From an uncultured Corynebacterium sp. (GTDB lineage Bacteria > Actinomycetota > Actinomycetes > Mycobacteriales > Mycobacteriaceae): 16,534 nucleotides of DNA. Numbering within the stretch: position 1 is the first letter of the stretch; each line of letters opens with the position of its first letter. The translations under genes were made by a program, and so were the position numbers. This document shows positions 1 to 6,273 of this stretch, one piece after another. The notes below the pieces were generated by a model. It saw only the letters and a program-made list of their open reading frames with translations. It searched no databases and was not told the origin of the DNA. The stretch is from contig NZ_CAMIHZ010000037.1 in assembly GCF_946222305.1 (NCBI RefSeq), positions 1 to 16,534 on the forward strand, written 5' to 3'.

Positions 1-82
1 AAATCTAACCCCCGCGCGACACGCCGAGCCAGACACACATTTTGTCGTTTAACCCTTCTTCTCCACCTGCGTAAGTACAACA

Positions 83-112
83 AATCCCCAGCTCATAACT
101 GAACTGGGGATT
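83..112 (-). terminator. Hairpin terminator downstream of tmRNA
   Basis: A perfect 9-bp inverted repeat (AATCCCCAG / CTGGGGATT) with a 12-base loop begins 11 bases past the mature tmRNA 3' end. Read on the minus strand, it is followed by TGTTGT, a weak U-rich tail. It probably ends the ssrA transcript. The stem is symmetric, so it might also stop a plus-strand transcript, but the tail on that side is poorer. Positions 1-82 beyond it hold no gene I can support. Confidence 0.7.
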
Positions 113-122
113 CGTTAAATTG

Positions 123-497
123 TGGAGCCGCCGGGAATTGAACCCGGGTCCTTCGCGACCTCGCCAGGGCTTCTCCGTGCGCAGTTCGTGCCTTATCTCT
201 ACTCGACCCTCCAGATCCCACGAACAGGTCTGGATGACGGGCCCAGTTGCTCTAGAAGTCCCGCATCGCCCGAACAACGAGGCGATGCAGCAAGTCCCTT
301 AAGTCGATGCCAGCTACCGGGTCAGGGACATCCCCGGGCTGACAGACACGCGGTCGCTGTAATTAGGCAGCGAGGGCGTAGTCGCGCTGAGTGTTCTCGG
401 CGCTTATAGAGTTGTAGCGACGCTTAACGGTGGTCTCCTACCTGCACCGGCACGCTTCCCCTGGCTCAATGCACGAAGTCGAAACCAAATCGACCCC
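123..497 (-). ncRNA. ssrA: tmRNA (transfer-messenger RNA)
   Basis: This RNA rescues stalled ribosomes together with SmpB: it is charged with alanine, then templates a degradation tag. The 5' end (GGGGTCG, 491-497) pairs with the 3' acceptor strand CGGCTCC (124-130). The T arm is clear: stem 143-147 with 131-135, loop TTCAATT at 136-142. The tag reading frame starts at the resume codon GCC (399-401) and reads AENTQRDYALAA, ending at TAA (363-365). The ALAA end is the classic protease signal, and the tag closely resembles corynebacterial tags. After discriminator A (123) the genome reads CAA, so the CCA end seems not to be encoded and would be added afterwards. Length is about 375 nt, normal for the family. 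Short ORFs overlapping this RNA on both strands are not genes. Confidence 0.95.
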
Positions 498-509
498 TTT
501 GTGCGTTGA

Positions 510-536
510 CCTGCTGCGGAAACGTCTGACAGCAGG
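510..536 (-). other. Inverted repeat in the tmRNA 5' leader
   Basis: CCTGCTG (510-516) and CAGCAGG (530-536) form a perfect 7-bp stem around a 13-base loop. It lies between the proposed ssrA promoter and the mature 5' end at 497, so it would be in the precursor leader removed by processing. It could help present the RNase P site, but this is inference. Confidence 0.4.
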
Positions 537-543
537 ATTACTC

Positions 544-572
544 ATGCTACTCCCCAAGTCCCTGTTAATCAA
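544..572 (-). promoter_or_regulatory. Putative ssrA promoter
   Basis: On the minus strand a -35-like TTGATT (567-572) is separated by exactly 17 bases from a -10-like TAGCAT (544-549). Transcription would start near 537, giving a precursor leader of about 40 bases before the mature tmRNA 5' end. The element sits in the gap between the end of the upstream gene (588) and ssrA, so ssrA appears to be transcribed independently. Confidence 0.5.
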
Positions 573-587
573 TTAGCAGTCAACGGA

Positions 588-1745
588 TCATTTCTGATCG
601 TCACTTTCGTTATTAATCGCCCGCCCCAAAGCCCTTTTGCCTTCTGTCTCTTTAAGCTGCGGAGAGCATTCCTTCAGCGCTTCAGTTGTTGAATCGCCAT
701 CGCACTCGTTCGCAGTCACCTGGGTCTCTGAGCTTTCGCCCCATTTTTCCTTCGCCGACTCGGATTTCCTATTGCGTCGCACCGCCAGAATGCCTACCAC
801 GAGCCCGACCACGATCGGCATCCAGATCTTGGAATAATCCATCGCGACACCGATGGCGTGCAACACAGGTCGTAACCACTCCGGCATCTGCCAATCGGGC
901 AGATCGATATGCGGCCAGTTGATGTGTGGCCAAGGAATGGAAGGCAGGTGGATTTCCGGCCAATCGATGTGTGGCCACGGTATGGATGGCAGCTCCCAAT
1001 CTGGAATGAACGGTTCGATGAGGCTCCAGATTAGGTCGATAACCTTCGAGATAAGTGGCCCGATGACAAATACCACCAGCGCCCAGCCACCTTTGCCAAG
1101 TCCCGAAAGTAGTGGGTAAAGCCAGCGTTTAGTGGGTGATTCCTCCATCGCTTTTTCTCGCGCGGCAGCCCTCGATCCCGCCGGCGGATCGAATTTGACC
1201 AGCTCGCCTCTAGTTTTCACCACGACTTCGACGAGGTACGCCCCGGTAAAATTCTTCGTCAATTGGAGGAATGGCTCGGATATCGTCGTTTCGTATCCGA
1301 ATTTGCCATCATCGACTTCGTTCGACGACTTATCTAGAGATATTTTTACGTTCGTCAAGTTCTTCAGCCGGGCGATGGTCTTTCTGTCCTGGCGCACCAA
1401 TACGCGATAGCTTTCCGACATCTCAGAAAGTATTTGGGCTATTTTCCCTTTCACGCCGGGATCATTAGTGGCTTCTTTCAACTCCGCGCGAAGGGCGGCA
1501 CCATCATCTTTACTGGCCACTGCGTCTACAGATCCGGAGTCTGCAACCTCAGGATCTCGCGTTGAAGAATCCGATTCGATGAACGATTCTTCACTCTCTT
1601 TTTCCTCTTCATTTTCCCGTTCAACCTTTTCAACAAAAGTGTCAGGAAAATTTGGATCGTATTCGCGCAGCTCTTCACTCGAACCCACCAGCACTTCCAG
1701 CATGCCTCGTTTCGGGTGATTCAAACGCCATGCCTCAACTGCCAC
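588..1745 (-). CDS. Unrecognised two-TM membrane protein with Trp/Pro/Ile pentapeptide repeats
   Basis: I do not recognise this 385-residue protein. There is no signal peptide. Residues 1-215 are soluble, with a very acidic stretch at about 41-60 (Glu/Ser-rich) and a likely helical segment at about 84-130. Hydrophobic segments lie at about 219-247 and 307-322. Between them, residues 251-290 are eight tandem pentads of form x-[L/W/M]-P-x-[I/W]. Basic residues before the first segment (TKR) and after the second (RRNRK) suggest that both termini are cytoplasmic and the repeat loop faces outward. The C-terminal 60 residues are polar and charged. The start is GTG, chosen for GAGGAAAGG at 1757-1765, 11 bases upstream; ATG at residue 15 is an alternative. 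G+C is visibly lower than in neighbours: two 60-base lines counted by hand gave 45-48%, against 70% in one line of the transporter at 4457. The upstream gap (1766-1944) shows no gene and only a weak promoter candidate (TGC-CATAGT). Function unknown; horizontal acquisition is an inference. Confidence 0.8.
   Translation of the reverse strand: MAVEAWRLNHPKRGMLEVLVGSSEELREYDPNFPDTFVEKVERENEEEKESEESFIESDSSTRDPEVADSGSVDAVASKDDGAALRAELKEATNDPGVKGKIAQILSEMSESYRVLVRQDRKTIARLKNLTNVKISLDKSSNEVDDGKFGYETTISEPFLQLTKNFTGAYLVEVVVKTRGELVKFDPPAGSRAAAREKAMEESPTKRWLYPLLSGLGKGGWALVVFVIGPLISKVIDLIWSLIEPFIPDWELPSIPWPHIDWPEIHLPSIPWPHINWPHIDLPDWQMPEWLRPVLHAIGVAMDYSKIWMPIVVGLVVGILAVRRNRKSESAKEKWGESSETQVTANECDGDSTTEALKECSPQLKETEGKRALGRAINNESDDQK
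876..995 (-). repeat. Eight tandem pentapeptide repeats (x-[LWM]-P-x-[IW])
   Basis: Translated on the minus strand, this stretch reads ELPSI, PWPHI, DWPEI, HLPSI, PWPHI, NWPHI, DLPDW, QMPEW. Proline holds the third position in all eight units. A higher-order period of 15 residues is visible (LPSIPWPHI occurs twice). At the DNA level, positions 913-947 and 958-992 match at 30 of 35 bases, a 45-bp duplication. The segment is the loop between the two predicted membrane helices of the host protein. Confidence 0.9.
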
Positions 1746-1944
1746 GCGCGAGCCAACCTTTCCTCTTTACTCTCCCCACAACTATGGCATTCCTATTCAC
1801 AATAAATCGCACCCCACTCGTGCGCCATCATTCCCAAGGATGATTCCAACTTTCGCACCCCCGCTGAACAATCCCGCCCGCCGCCGAACAAACCCTGCTC
1901 ATCGCAAAAATCCCCTCCCCTTCGAAATGTTCCCCACTGCCCTG

Positions 1945-1990
1945 TACAACAAAAAGATGGTCTACGGCAGCTTTCTGCCGTAAACCATCT
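1945..1990 (-). terminator. Strong intrinsic terminator of smpB
   Basis: A 16-bp stem (1955-1970 with 1975-1990) closes a 4-base loop (1971-1974). On the minus strand one pair is a G-U wobble; on the plus strand the same position is an A-C mismatch, so the hairpin favours minus-strand RNA. It is followed on the minus strand by TTTTTGTTGT. It starts 19 bases after the smpB stop and separates smpB from the downstream unrecognised gene. Confidence 0.9.
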
Positions 1991-2009
1991 CTACACCATC
2001 TATCGGGTT

Positions 2010-2564
2010 TTAACCCTTGATCCCTTTGATTCGACGCCCCATTTCCCGCGTAATCTCGCGTTCCTCCGTGCGACGTTTAATATCTTGGCGCTTATCGTAT
2101 TCTTGCTTGCCTCGTGCTAGCGCCAGCTCCACCTTCAATCGACCGGCGACGAAATACAGCTGCAGAGGCACGAGCGTGGAGTTACCATCACGCACCTTGC
2201 CCATCAGGGAATCGATTTCCCGCCGGTGCAGCAAGAGCTTCCGAGTTCGTCGGGGACTGTGGTTCGTCCAGTGCCCCATGGAGTATTCCGGAATGTGAAG
2301 ACCGCGCAACCATACTTCGCCTTCATCGATGGTCGCGTAGGCGTCGACCAAAGAGGCCTTGCCCTCCCGCAAAGCTTTCACCTCAGTGCCCACCAAAACC
2401 ACACCGCACTCGTAGGTATCGAGGATGTGGTAATCGTGCCGCGCTTTGCGGTTTGTAGCAACGACTAATGGCCCGGCGCCGTTACCGGCCCGAGCCTTAG
2501 CCTTTTGGGTGGCCTTCCCTTTGGTTTTTCCTGAATCAACGGGAGTGCTTTTCTTTGCTGCCAT
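2010..2564 (-). CDS. smpB: SsrA-binding protein SmpB
   Basis: SmpB binds the tRNA-like part of tmRNA and delivers it to stalled ribosomes; its C-terminal tail probes the empty mRNA channel. At 184 residues it is longer than the usual ~160 because of a Lys/Ala-rich, probably disordered N-terminal extension (about residues 1-33). The conserved core follows: RKARHDYHI near 39-47, GTEVKALREGKASL at 59-72, LHIPEY at 89-94, the SPRRTRKLLLHRREI block at 103-117, VPLQLYF at 132-138, and ALARGKQEYDKR at 148-159. A basic tail closes the protein. The ATG at 2562-2564 has no Shine-Dalgarno sequence but a promoter-like element just upstream, so the mRNA may be leaderless. ftsX ends 55 bases upstream, and ssrA, the partner RNA, lies two genes downstream on the same strand. 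Confidence 0.97.
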   Translation of the reverse strand: MAAKKSTPVDSGKTKGKATQKAKARAGNGAGPLVVATNRKARHDYHILDTYECGVVLVGTEVKALREGKASLVDAYATIDEGEVWLRGLHIPEYSMGHWTNHSPRRTRKLLLHRREIDSLMGKVRDGNSTLVPLQLYFVAGRLKVELALARGKQEYDKRQDIKRRTEEREITREMGRRIKGIKG

Positions 2565-2569
2565 ATCGG

Positions 2570-2599
2570 TTAATACTTTAGCGCAGCGAGATTAAGCAA
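2570..2599 (-). promoter_or_regulatory. Putative smpB promoter giving a leaderless mRNA
   Basis: On the minus strand TTGCTT (2594-2599) lies 18 bases before TATTAA (2570-2575), and the sixth base after TATTAA is the A of the smpB ATG. An overlapping alternative -10, TAAAGT (2575-2580), fits TAnnnT and is part of the 10-mer CGCTAAAGTA (2574-2583), which recurs before ftsE. Either way, transcription would start at or within a few bases of the start codon. Confidence 0.45.
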
Positions 2600-2619
2600 G
2601 GAAAAACAACCGAGACGAC

Positions 2620-3522
2620 CTAGTTCTTGACGTACCAACGCAAAGTAATTTGCGCGGTGATAGCGGCAACTACCGCACCGGTCAGCACCAAGAACGGCGC
2701 GGCCAACCAAATATCACTATCGGTGATGCGTGCGACGAGGTTGGCGTCGTACAGCGAACGCATGGCGTTATCAACCACCAGCTTCTTACCCGCGTACATG
2801 CCACCGACGGCCAACACCGCACCAATGACTGCGCCGATGATGGCCTCCAGCACGAACGGCATTTGCGTGTACCAGCGCGAGGCGCCGACCATGCGCATGA
2901 TGCTGATCTCGTGGCGGCGGCTGAAGGCTGCAATCTGCACCATGTTCATGATGAGGAAGATCGCGGCCACAGCCTGAACGGCAGCCACCAAGAAGGAGGC
3001 GTTGCGGACCGCGTCCAAGTTCCGGGTGGCAGCCTGCAAATCCTCGCCCTGATCGACCACATTCGCCACACCCGGATCGTTCTTGATTGCATCGATCGGG
3101 CCGGTTTCAGTGGGATCGGTCAGGCGGATGTGCAGCGCAGCCGGGAAAGCATCCTTGCTGGTCTGCTCCACCAAACGCGGATCGGAATCCTTGAATAGCT
3201 CCACGAAGCGATCATAGGACTGCTGCTTATTGCGGTAGGTCACCGATTGCACGCCATTGTCGCTCTCGAGCTTGTTTTTCAGGGCAGCACAATCAGCGCT
3301 GGTGCAGTCCTTGTCTGTGGTGGAGATCTTGTCGTCCAACTGGACCATGACCTCCACGCGGTCGATGTAGATTTCCTTCGTGCGCTCAGTCATGCTGGTC
3401 AGCAGGAAACCTGTGGCGAGCAACGCCAGGGAGATCGCGGTCGTGATGATCATCGCGATGGTCATGGTGGCGTTGCGACGGAAGCCGGCCATCGCCTCGC
3501 GGAATACGAAACCCAAATTCAT
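2620..3522 (-). CDS. ftsX: Cell-division protein FtsX (ABC transporter permease)
   Basis: FtsX is the membrane half of FtsEX, which uses ATP hydrolysis by FtsE to activate periplasmic or wall-side peptidoglycan hydrolases. The 300 residues show the FtsX plan: cytoplasmic N-terminus, TM1 at about 20-42, a large extracytoplasmic domain (about 46-170), then TM2 about 177-200, TM3 about 222-242 and TM4 about 270-290. The segment after TM2 (SRRHEISIMRMVGASRW) is the typical coupling region. The ECD holds two close cysteines (73 and 78) that could form a disulfide. I chose the ATG at 3520-3522 because GAGAAG (3528-3533) sits 5 bases before it and MNLGFVFREA is the normal family start. The frame is open to 3582, but that extension overlaps ftsE. 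The gap to ftsE is 28 bases, so the two form an operon. Confidence 0.96.
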   Translation of the reverse strand: MNLGFVFREAMAGFRRNATMTIAMIITTAISLALLATGFLLTSMTERTKEIYIDRVEVMVQLDDKISTTDKDCTSADCAALKNKLESDNGVQSVTYRNKQQSYDRFVELFKDSDPRLVEQTSKDAFPAALHIRLTDPTETGPIDAIKNDPGVANVVDQGEDLQAATRNLDAVRNASFLVAAVQAVAAIFLIMNMVQIAAFSRRHEISIMRMVGASRWYTQMPFVLEAIIGAVIGAVLAVGGMYAGKKLVVDNAMRSLYDANLVARITDSDIWLAAPFLVLTGAVVAAITAQITLRWYVKN

Positions 3523-3550
3523 AATGTCTTCTCTTTCCCCAGTTCCCCGA

Positions 3551-4240
3551 CTATCGTCCCACGCCGTACACACCGTGAGCATCGTCTCGGACGATGGTTC
3601 CCTTATCCAGCTCGATCACGCGCTTGCGCATGGAATCCACGGCCACATCATCGTGCGTGGACATCACGACGGTGGTTCCCGCTTGATTAATGCGGTTGAG
3701 CAGCAACATGATCTCGGAGGACGTATCGGGGTCTAGGTTGCCGGTCGGCTCATCGGCAAGCAGGACTAGTGGCCTATTAACCGACGCCCGGGCGATCGCC
3801 ACACGTTGCTGCTCACCACCTGAAAGCTCGTGGGGGTAGCGGTTCTCTTTCCCGTCCAAGCCCACCGTTTTCAGGGCCTGGGGCACGAGCGTTTCAATAT
3901 CCGCGCGCTTTTTACCAATGACTTCGAGCGCGAAGGCGACGTTTTCGAAAACCGTCTTCTTCGGCAGCAAGCGGAAATCCTGGAAGACGTATCCGATGCG
4001 CTGGCGCAGCTTCGGTACGTCTTTCCCCTTCAGCTGATTGACGTGGTAATCCGCAACATACAGGTCGCCAGAGTCCACTTTCTCCTCACGCAGCATCAGT
4101 TGCAGGAAGGTGGACTTACCGGAACCCGATGGGCCGATGAGGAACACAAACTCACCCTTGTCGATGGTGACGTTGATGTCCCTTAGGGCTGGGCGGCCCG
4201 CAGATTTGTAGCTTTTGGAGACGTTTTCGAATGTGATCAC
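3551..4240 (-). CDS. ftsE: Cell-division ATP-binding protein FtsE
   Basis: This is the ATPase subunit of FtsEX, attached to the inner face of the membrane through FtsX. All ABC motifs are present in 229 residues: Walker A GPSGSGKS (36-43), Q-loop in VFQDF (Gln87), signature LSGGEQ (139-144), Walker B LVLLADEP (158-165) with catalytic Glu, D-loop NLD, and H-loop His196 in STHD. Length matches the family. The start is GTG (4238-4240), which places MITFENVSKSY at the usual N-terminus. There is no Shine-Dalgarno sequence, and a -10-like TAAAGT lies 8 bases upstream, so translation may begin on a leaderless message. It heads the ftsE-ftsX operon. It is divergent from the transporter at 4457 rather than following prfB, as it usually does more closely in actinobacteria. 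Confidence 0.97.
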   Translation of the reverse strand: MITFENVSKSYKSAGRPALRDINVTIDKGEFVFLIGPSGSGKSTFLQLMLREEKVDSGDLYVADYHVNQLKGKDVPKLRQRIGYVFQDFRLLPKKTVFENVAFALEVIGKKRADIETLVPQALKTVGLDGKENRYPHELSGGEQQRVAIARASVNRPLVLLADEPTGNLDPDTSSEIMLLLNRINQAGTTVVMSTHDDVAVDSMRKRVIELDKGTIVRDDAHGVYGVGR

Positions 4241-4248
4241 GGCTAAGT

Positions 4249-4277
4249 ACTTTAGCGAAGACGCTGTTGTTACTAAA
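4249..4277 (-). promoter_or_regulatory. Putative ftsE promoter (leaderless)
   Basis: On the minus strand, -10-like TAAAGT (4249-4254) lies 8 bases before the ftsE GTG. The hexamer 17 bases upstream (TTTAGT, 4272-4277) is a poor -35. The hexamer is inside CGCTAAAGTA (4248-4257), identical to the element in front of smpB. Spacing predicts transcription starting at or one or two bases from the GTG. Confidence 0.4.
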
Positions 4278-4323
4278 GCCTAAAGTGAAATAAGTTACGA
4301 ATGTGACGGCTGGGTTGGTTCGT

Positions 4324-4338
4324 TAAAATGACCATTTT
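4324..4338 (+). promoter_or_regulatory. Candidate -10 and overlapping dyad upstream of the AbgT-type gene
   Basis: TAAAAT (4324-4329) is a good -10 match, but no convincing -35 lies at the right distance. It overlaps a small dyad, AAAAT-GACC-ATTTT (4325-4338), that could be an operator. A second -10-like TAAAGT is at 4363-4368. The rest of the 216-base divergent gap 4241-4456 shows no gene. Confidence 0.3.
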
Positions 4339-4456
4339 CGTGTGCTCAGGCACCTCAGAATGTAAAGTCACAAGCCCATCCGGCTGAAGTTGGCGTCGGA
4401 AAAGAAAAGGCCGAACCCCTACCCTGGCCCAGCCCCCCCAACAAAAGAAAGAGCTC

Positions 4457-6112
4457 ATGAGCGACCAGAGGACCGCGACCAAGTACCACCGCTCAGATCA
4501 GGCGGACGAGACGGAGAACAAGGGAAACCACGCCGGTGGATTCCTGGGATTCATCGAAAAGGTTGGCAATAAGCTACCGGATCCATTTTGGCTATTCGTG
4601 ATCCTCGGTGGGCTGGTGCTGGTCTCCAGTTATATCGGCCACAAGATTGGACTGACGGCGACAAATCCGGAAGATGGCAAACCGGTGGAGATCGTCAATC
4701 TGCTTAGCGCCGATGGTCTGAAGATGATCGTCGAGGACGCGGTGGAGAATTATGTGAGCTTCCCGCCTCTGGGCCTGATCATCACGGTCATGCTGGGTGT
4801 GGCGGTGGCGGAGCACGCCGGCCTGATCAGCGCGGTGGTGCGCGCTATCGTGTCCAAAGTTGGTCCGAAGATGCTGACATTCGTGGTGGCACTCGCGGGC
4901 GTGACGGGGTCTGTGGCTTCGGACGCAGTATATGTGATCCTGATTCCGCTGGGCGCCGTGTCCTTCCGCGCTATGGGACGGTCGCCGATTGTGGGCGCGA
5001 TGGTGGCGTTCGCCGCTTCCTCAGCCGGCTTTAATTCCTCGCTAGTGCTGAATATTACGGATGTGCTGCTGGGTGGTATTTCCACGTCCGCGGCACACAT
5101 CGTGGACAAGGAATATTTTGTATCGCCGCTGGCCAATTACTTCTTCGTTGCGGCCAGCGCGATTGTGTTGGCGCTGATCATTACCGTCTTGACAGAAGGG
5201 TTCATGAACCGCCGCACGGAGCAGCTGATTGACCACAGCCACATTGATTACTCACAGGTCACTTTCAACACCGGCCGCGATGGCGATGACGAACTGGCAG
5301 AGGAAGTACCGCAGGAGAAACTCACCGCGGCCCTGCGACTGGATCAAGACGAGTCCCGTGCCCTGAAGTGGACGGGACTGGTCGCGGCGATCATGCTGGC
5401 CTTGTATTTCGCATTGCTATTCGTCCCCTTCTCTCCGCTGCAGGGTGAGGGTGGAGACGTAATGTCTAGCCCGCTGATCACCGCCGTGGCGGTACCGATC
5501 GCCGTGACCTTCTTGGTATTGGGCATCATCTACGGCGTAGGCATTGAGTCCATCACTTCGCCCAACGACGTTCCGACGTACATGGCCAAGGGCCTGAAAA
5601 CACTAGTTCCGATGATGGTGCTGTTCTTCGCGGTTTCCCAGTTCCTAGCGTGGTTCAAGGCTTCCAACCTCGGTTCGTGGACCGCGATTAAGGGCGCAGA
5701 GCTGCTGCAAAAAGCTGACCTGCCACCATTGGTATTGTTTGGCGCCTTCGTGGTGCTGGTGGCGCTGATCAACCTATTTATTACTTCCGGTTCAGCGCAA
5801 TGGGCACTGATGGCCCCCATCGTGGTTCCGATGTTCATGTACATAGGTTTTTCCCCCGAGGTCACCCAGATGCTGTTCCGCATCGGTGATTCCCCATCGA
5901 ACATCATCACCCCGATGAGTCCATACTTCGCTTTGGCGTTGACTTTCTTGCAGCGCTACTACAAGAAGGCCGGCATCGGAACGCTCATGTCCTTGGCGCT
6001 GCCGTACTCCATTGCCATGTTGGTGGGATGGTTCCTCTTCTTCGCTCTATGGTGGGCGCTTGGTCTGCCACTGGGCCCTGGCACCCCCATGGATTACCCT
6101 GCCCCGCAATAG
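4457..6112 (+). CDS. AbgT-family transporter
   Basis: A 551-residue polytopic membrane protein of the AbgT family, whose characterised members include the E. coli p-aminobenzoyl-glutamate importer AbgT and the sulfonamide-exporting MtrF and YdaH. Family landmarks: LPDPFWLF (40-47) at the first helix, FPPLGLIITVMLGVAVAEHAG (102-122), a Gly/Ser-rich GVTGSVASDAVYV segment (148-160), AGFNSSLVLNITD (190-202), the re-entrant TSGSAQWALMAPIV segment (443-456), and GDSPSNIITPMSPY (477-490). Residues 1-38 are a charged cytoplasmic tail, and 255-300 is a charged loop. The ATG has AAAGAAAGAG 4 bases upstream. The substrate (aminobenzoyl-glutamate, a peptide-like compound or a drug) cannot be told from sequence. 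It is followed at 161 bases by putA on the same strand. Both lie between prfB and ftsE in the opposite direction, so I read them as one inserted unit. Confidence 0.92.
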   Translation: MSDQRTATKYHRSDQADETENKGNHAGGFLGFIEKVGNKLPDPFWLFVILGGLVLVSSYIGHKIGLTATNPEDGKPVEIVNLLSADGLKMIVEDAVENYVSFPPLGLIITVMLGVAVAEHAGLISAVVRAIVSKVGPKMLTFVVALAGVTGSVASDAVYVILIPLGAVSFRAMGRSPIVGAMVAFAASSAGFNSSLVLNITDVLLGGISTSAAHIVDKEYFVSPLANYFFVAASAIVLALIITVLTEGFMNRRTEQLIDHSHIDYSQVTFNTGRDGDDELAEEVPQEKLTAALRLDQDESRALKWTGLVAAIMLALYFALLFVPFSPLQGEGGDVMSSPLITAVAVPIAVTFLVLGIIYGVGIESITSPNDVPTYMAKGLKTLVPMMVLFFAVSQFLAWFKASNLGSWTAIKGAELLQKADLPPLVLFGAFVVLVALINLFITSGSAQWALMAPIVVPMFMYIGFSPEVTQMLFRIGDSPSNIITPMSPYFALALTFLQRYYKKAGIGTLMSLALPYSIAMLVGWFLFFALWWALGLPLGPGTPMDYPAPQ

Positions 6113-6150
6113 AGGTGCACCGATACAAATAGAACCCTCCCCCACCTCTA
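6110..6150 (+). other. Inverted repeat starting at the transporter stop codon
   Basis: TAGAGGTG (6110-6117), whose first three bases are the stop codon, is perfectly complementary to CACCTCTA (6143-6150), with 25 bases between. There is no T-run after it, so a classic terminator is doubtful. It could shape the 3' end of the transporter mRNA or be coincidence. Confidence 0.3.
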
Positions 6151-6167
6151 CGGATAATCAGCTCGGG

Positions 6168-6194
6168 TTGGCTCAAATAAGCCTGCGTTATTAG
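6168..6194 (+). promoter_or_regulatory. Candidate putA promoter
   Basis: TTGGCT (6168-6173) and TATTAG (6189-6194) are separated by 15 bases, a short but possible spacing. If used, transcription would begin near 6200, downstream of the GTG codons at 6196 and 6199, which supports the TTG start at 6274. A small GGCT/AGCC stem (6170-6183) overlaps it. Confidence 0.3.
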
Positions 6195-6273
6195 GGTGGT
6201 GAACGTACTCTGCACAGTTTTTGGCTGGGGCAACTATCCTCCCTGGTCAACGATTGAAGAATCGAGGTTGGCG

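Noticed and set aside
5..40. 11-codon ORF on the minus strand starting MCVWLG, with AGAAGAAGG upstream
   Set aside because: Too short to support and beyond the tmRNA terminator; no downstream gene in view to make it a leader peptide.
123..150. tmRNA 3' end as a phage or island attachment site
   Set aside because: This is a known integration target, but no second copy of the 3' end and no integrase occur in the window; the outer side is not visible.
5..409. Open frames on both strands across the tmRNA (90, 60 and 95 residues)
   Set aside because: They lie over a well-supported structural RNA, have no family resemblance, and arise by chance.
3523..3582. N-terminal extension of FtsX to the ATG at 3582
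   Set aside because: It overlaps the end of ftsE, adds non-family sequence, and a better start with a ribosome-binding site exists at 3522.
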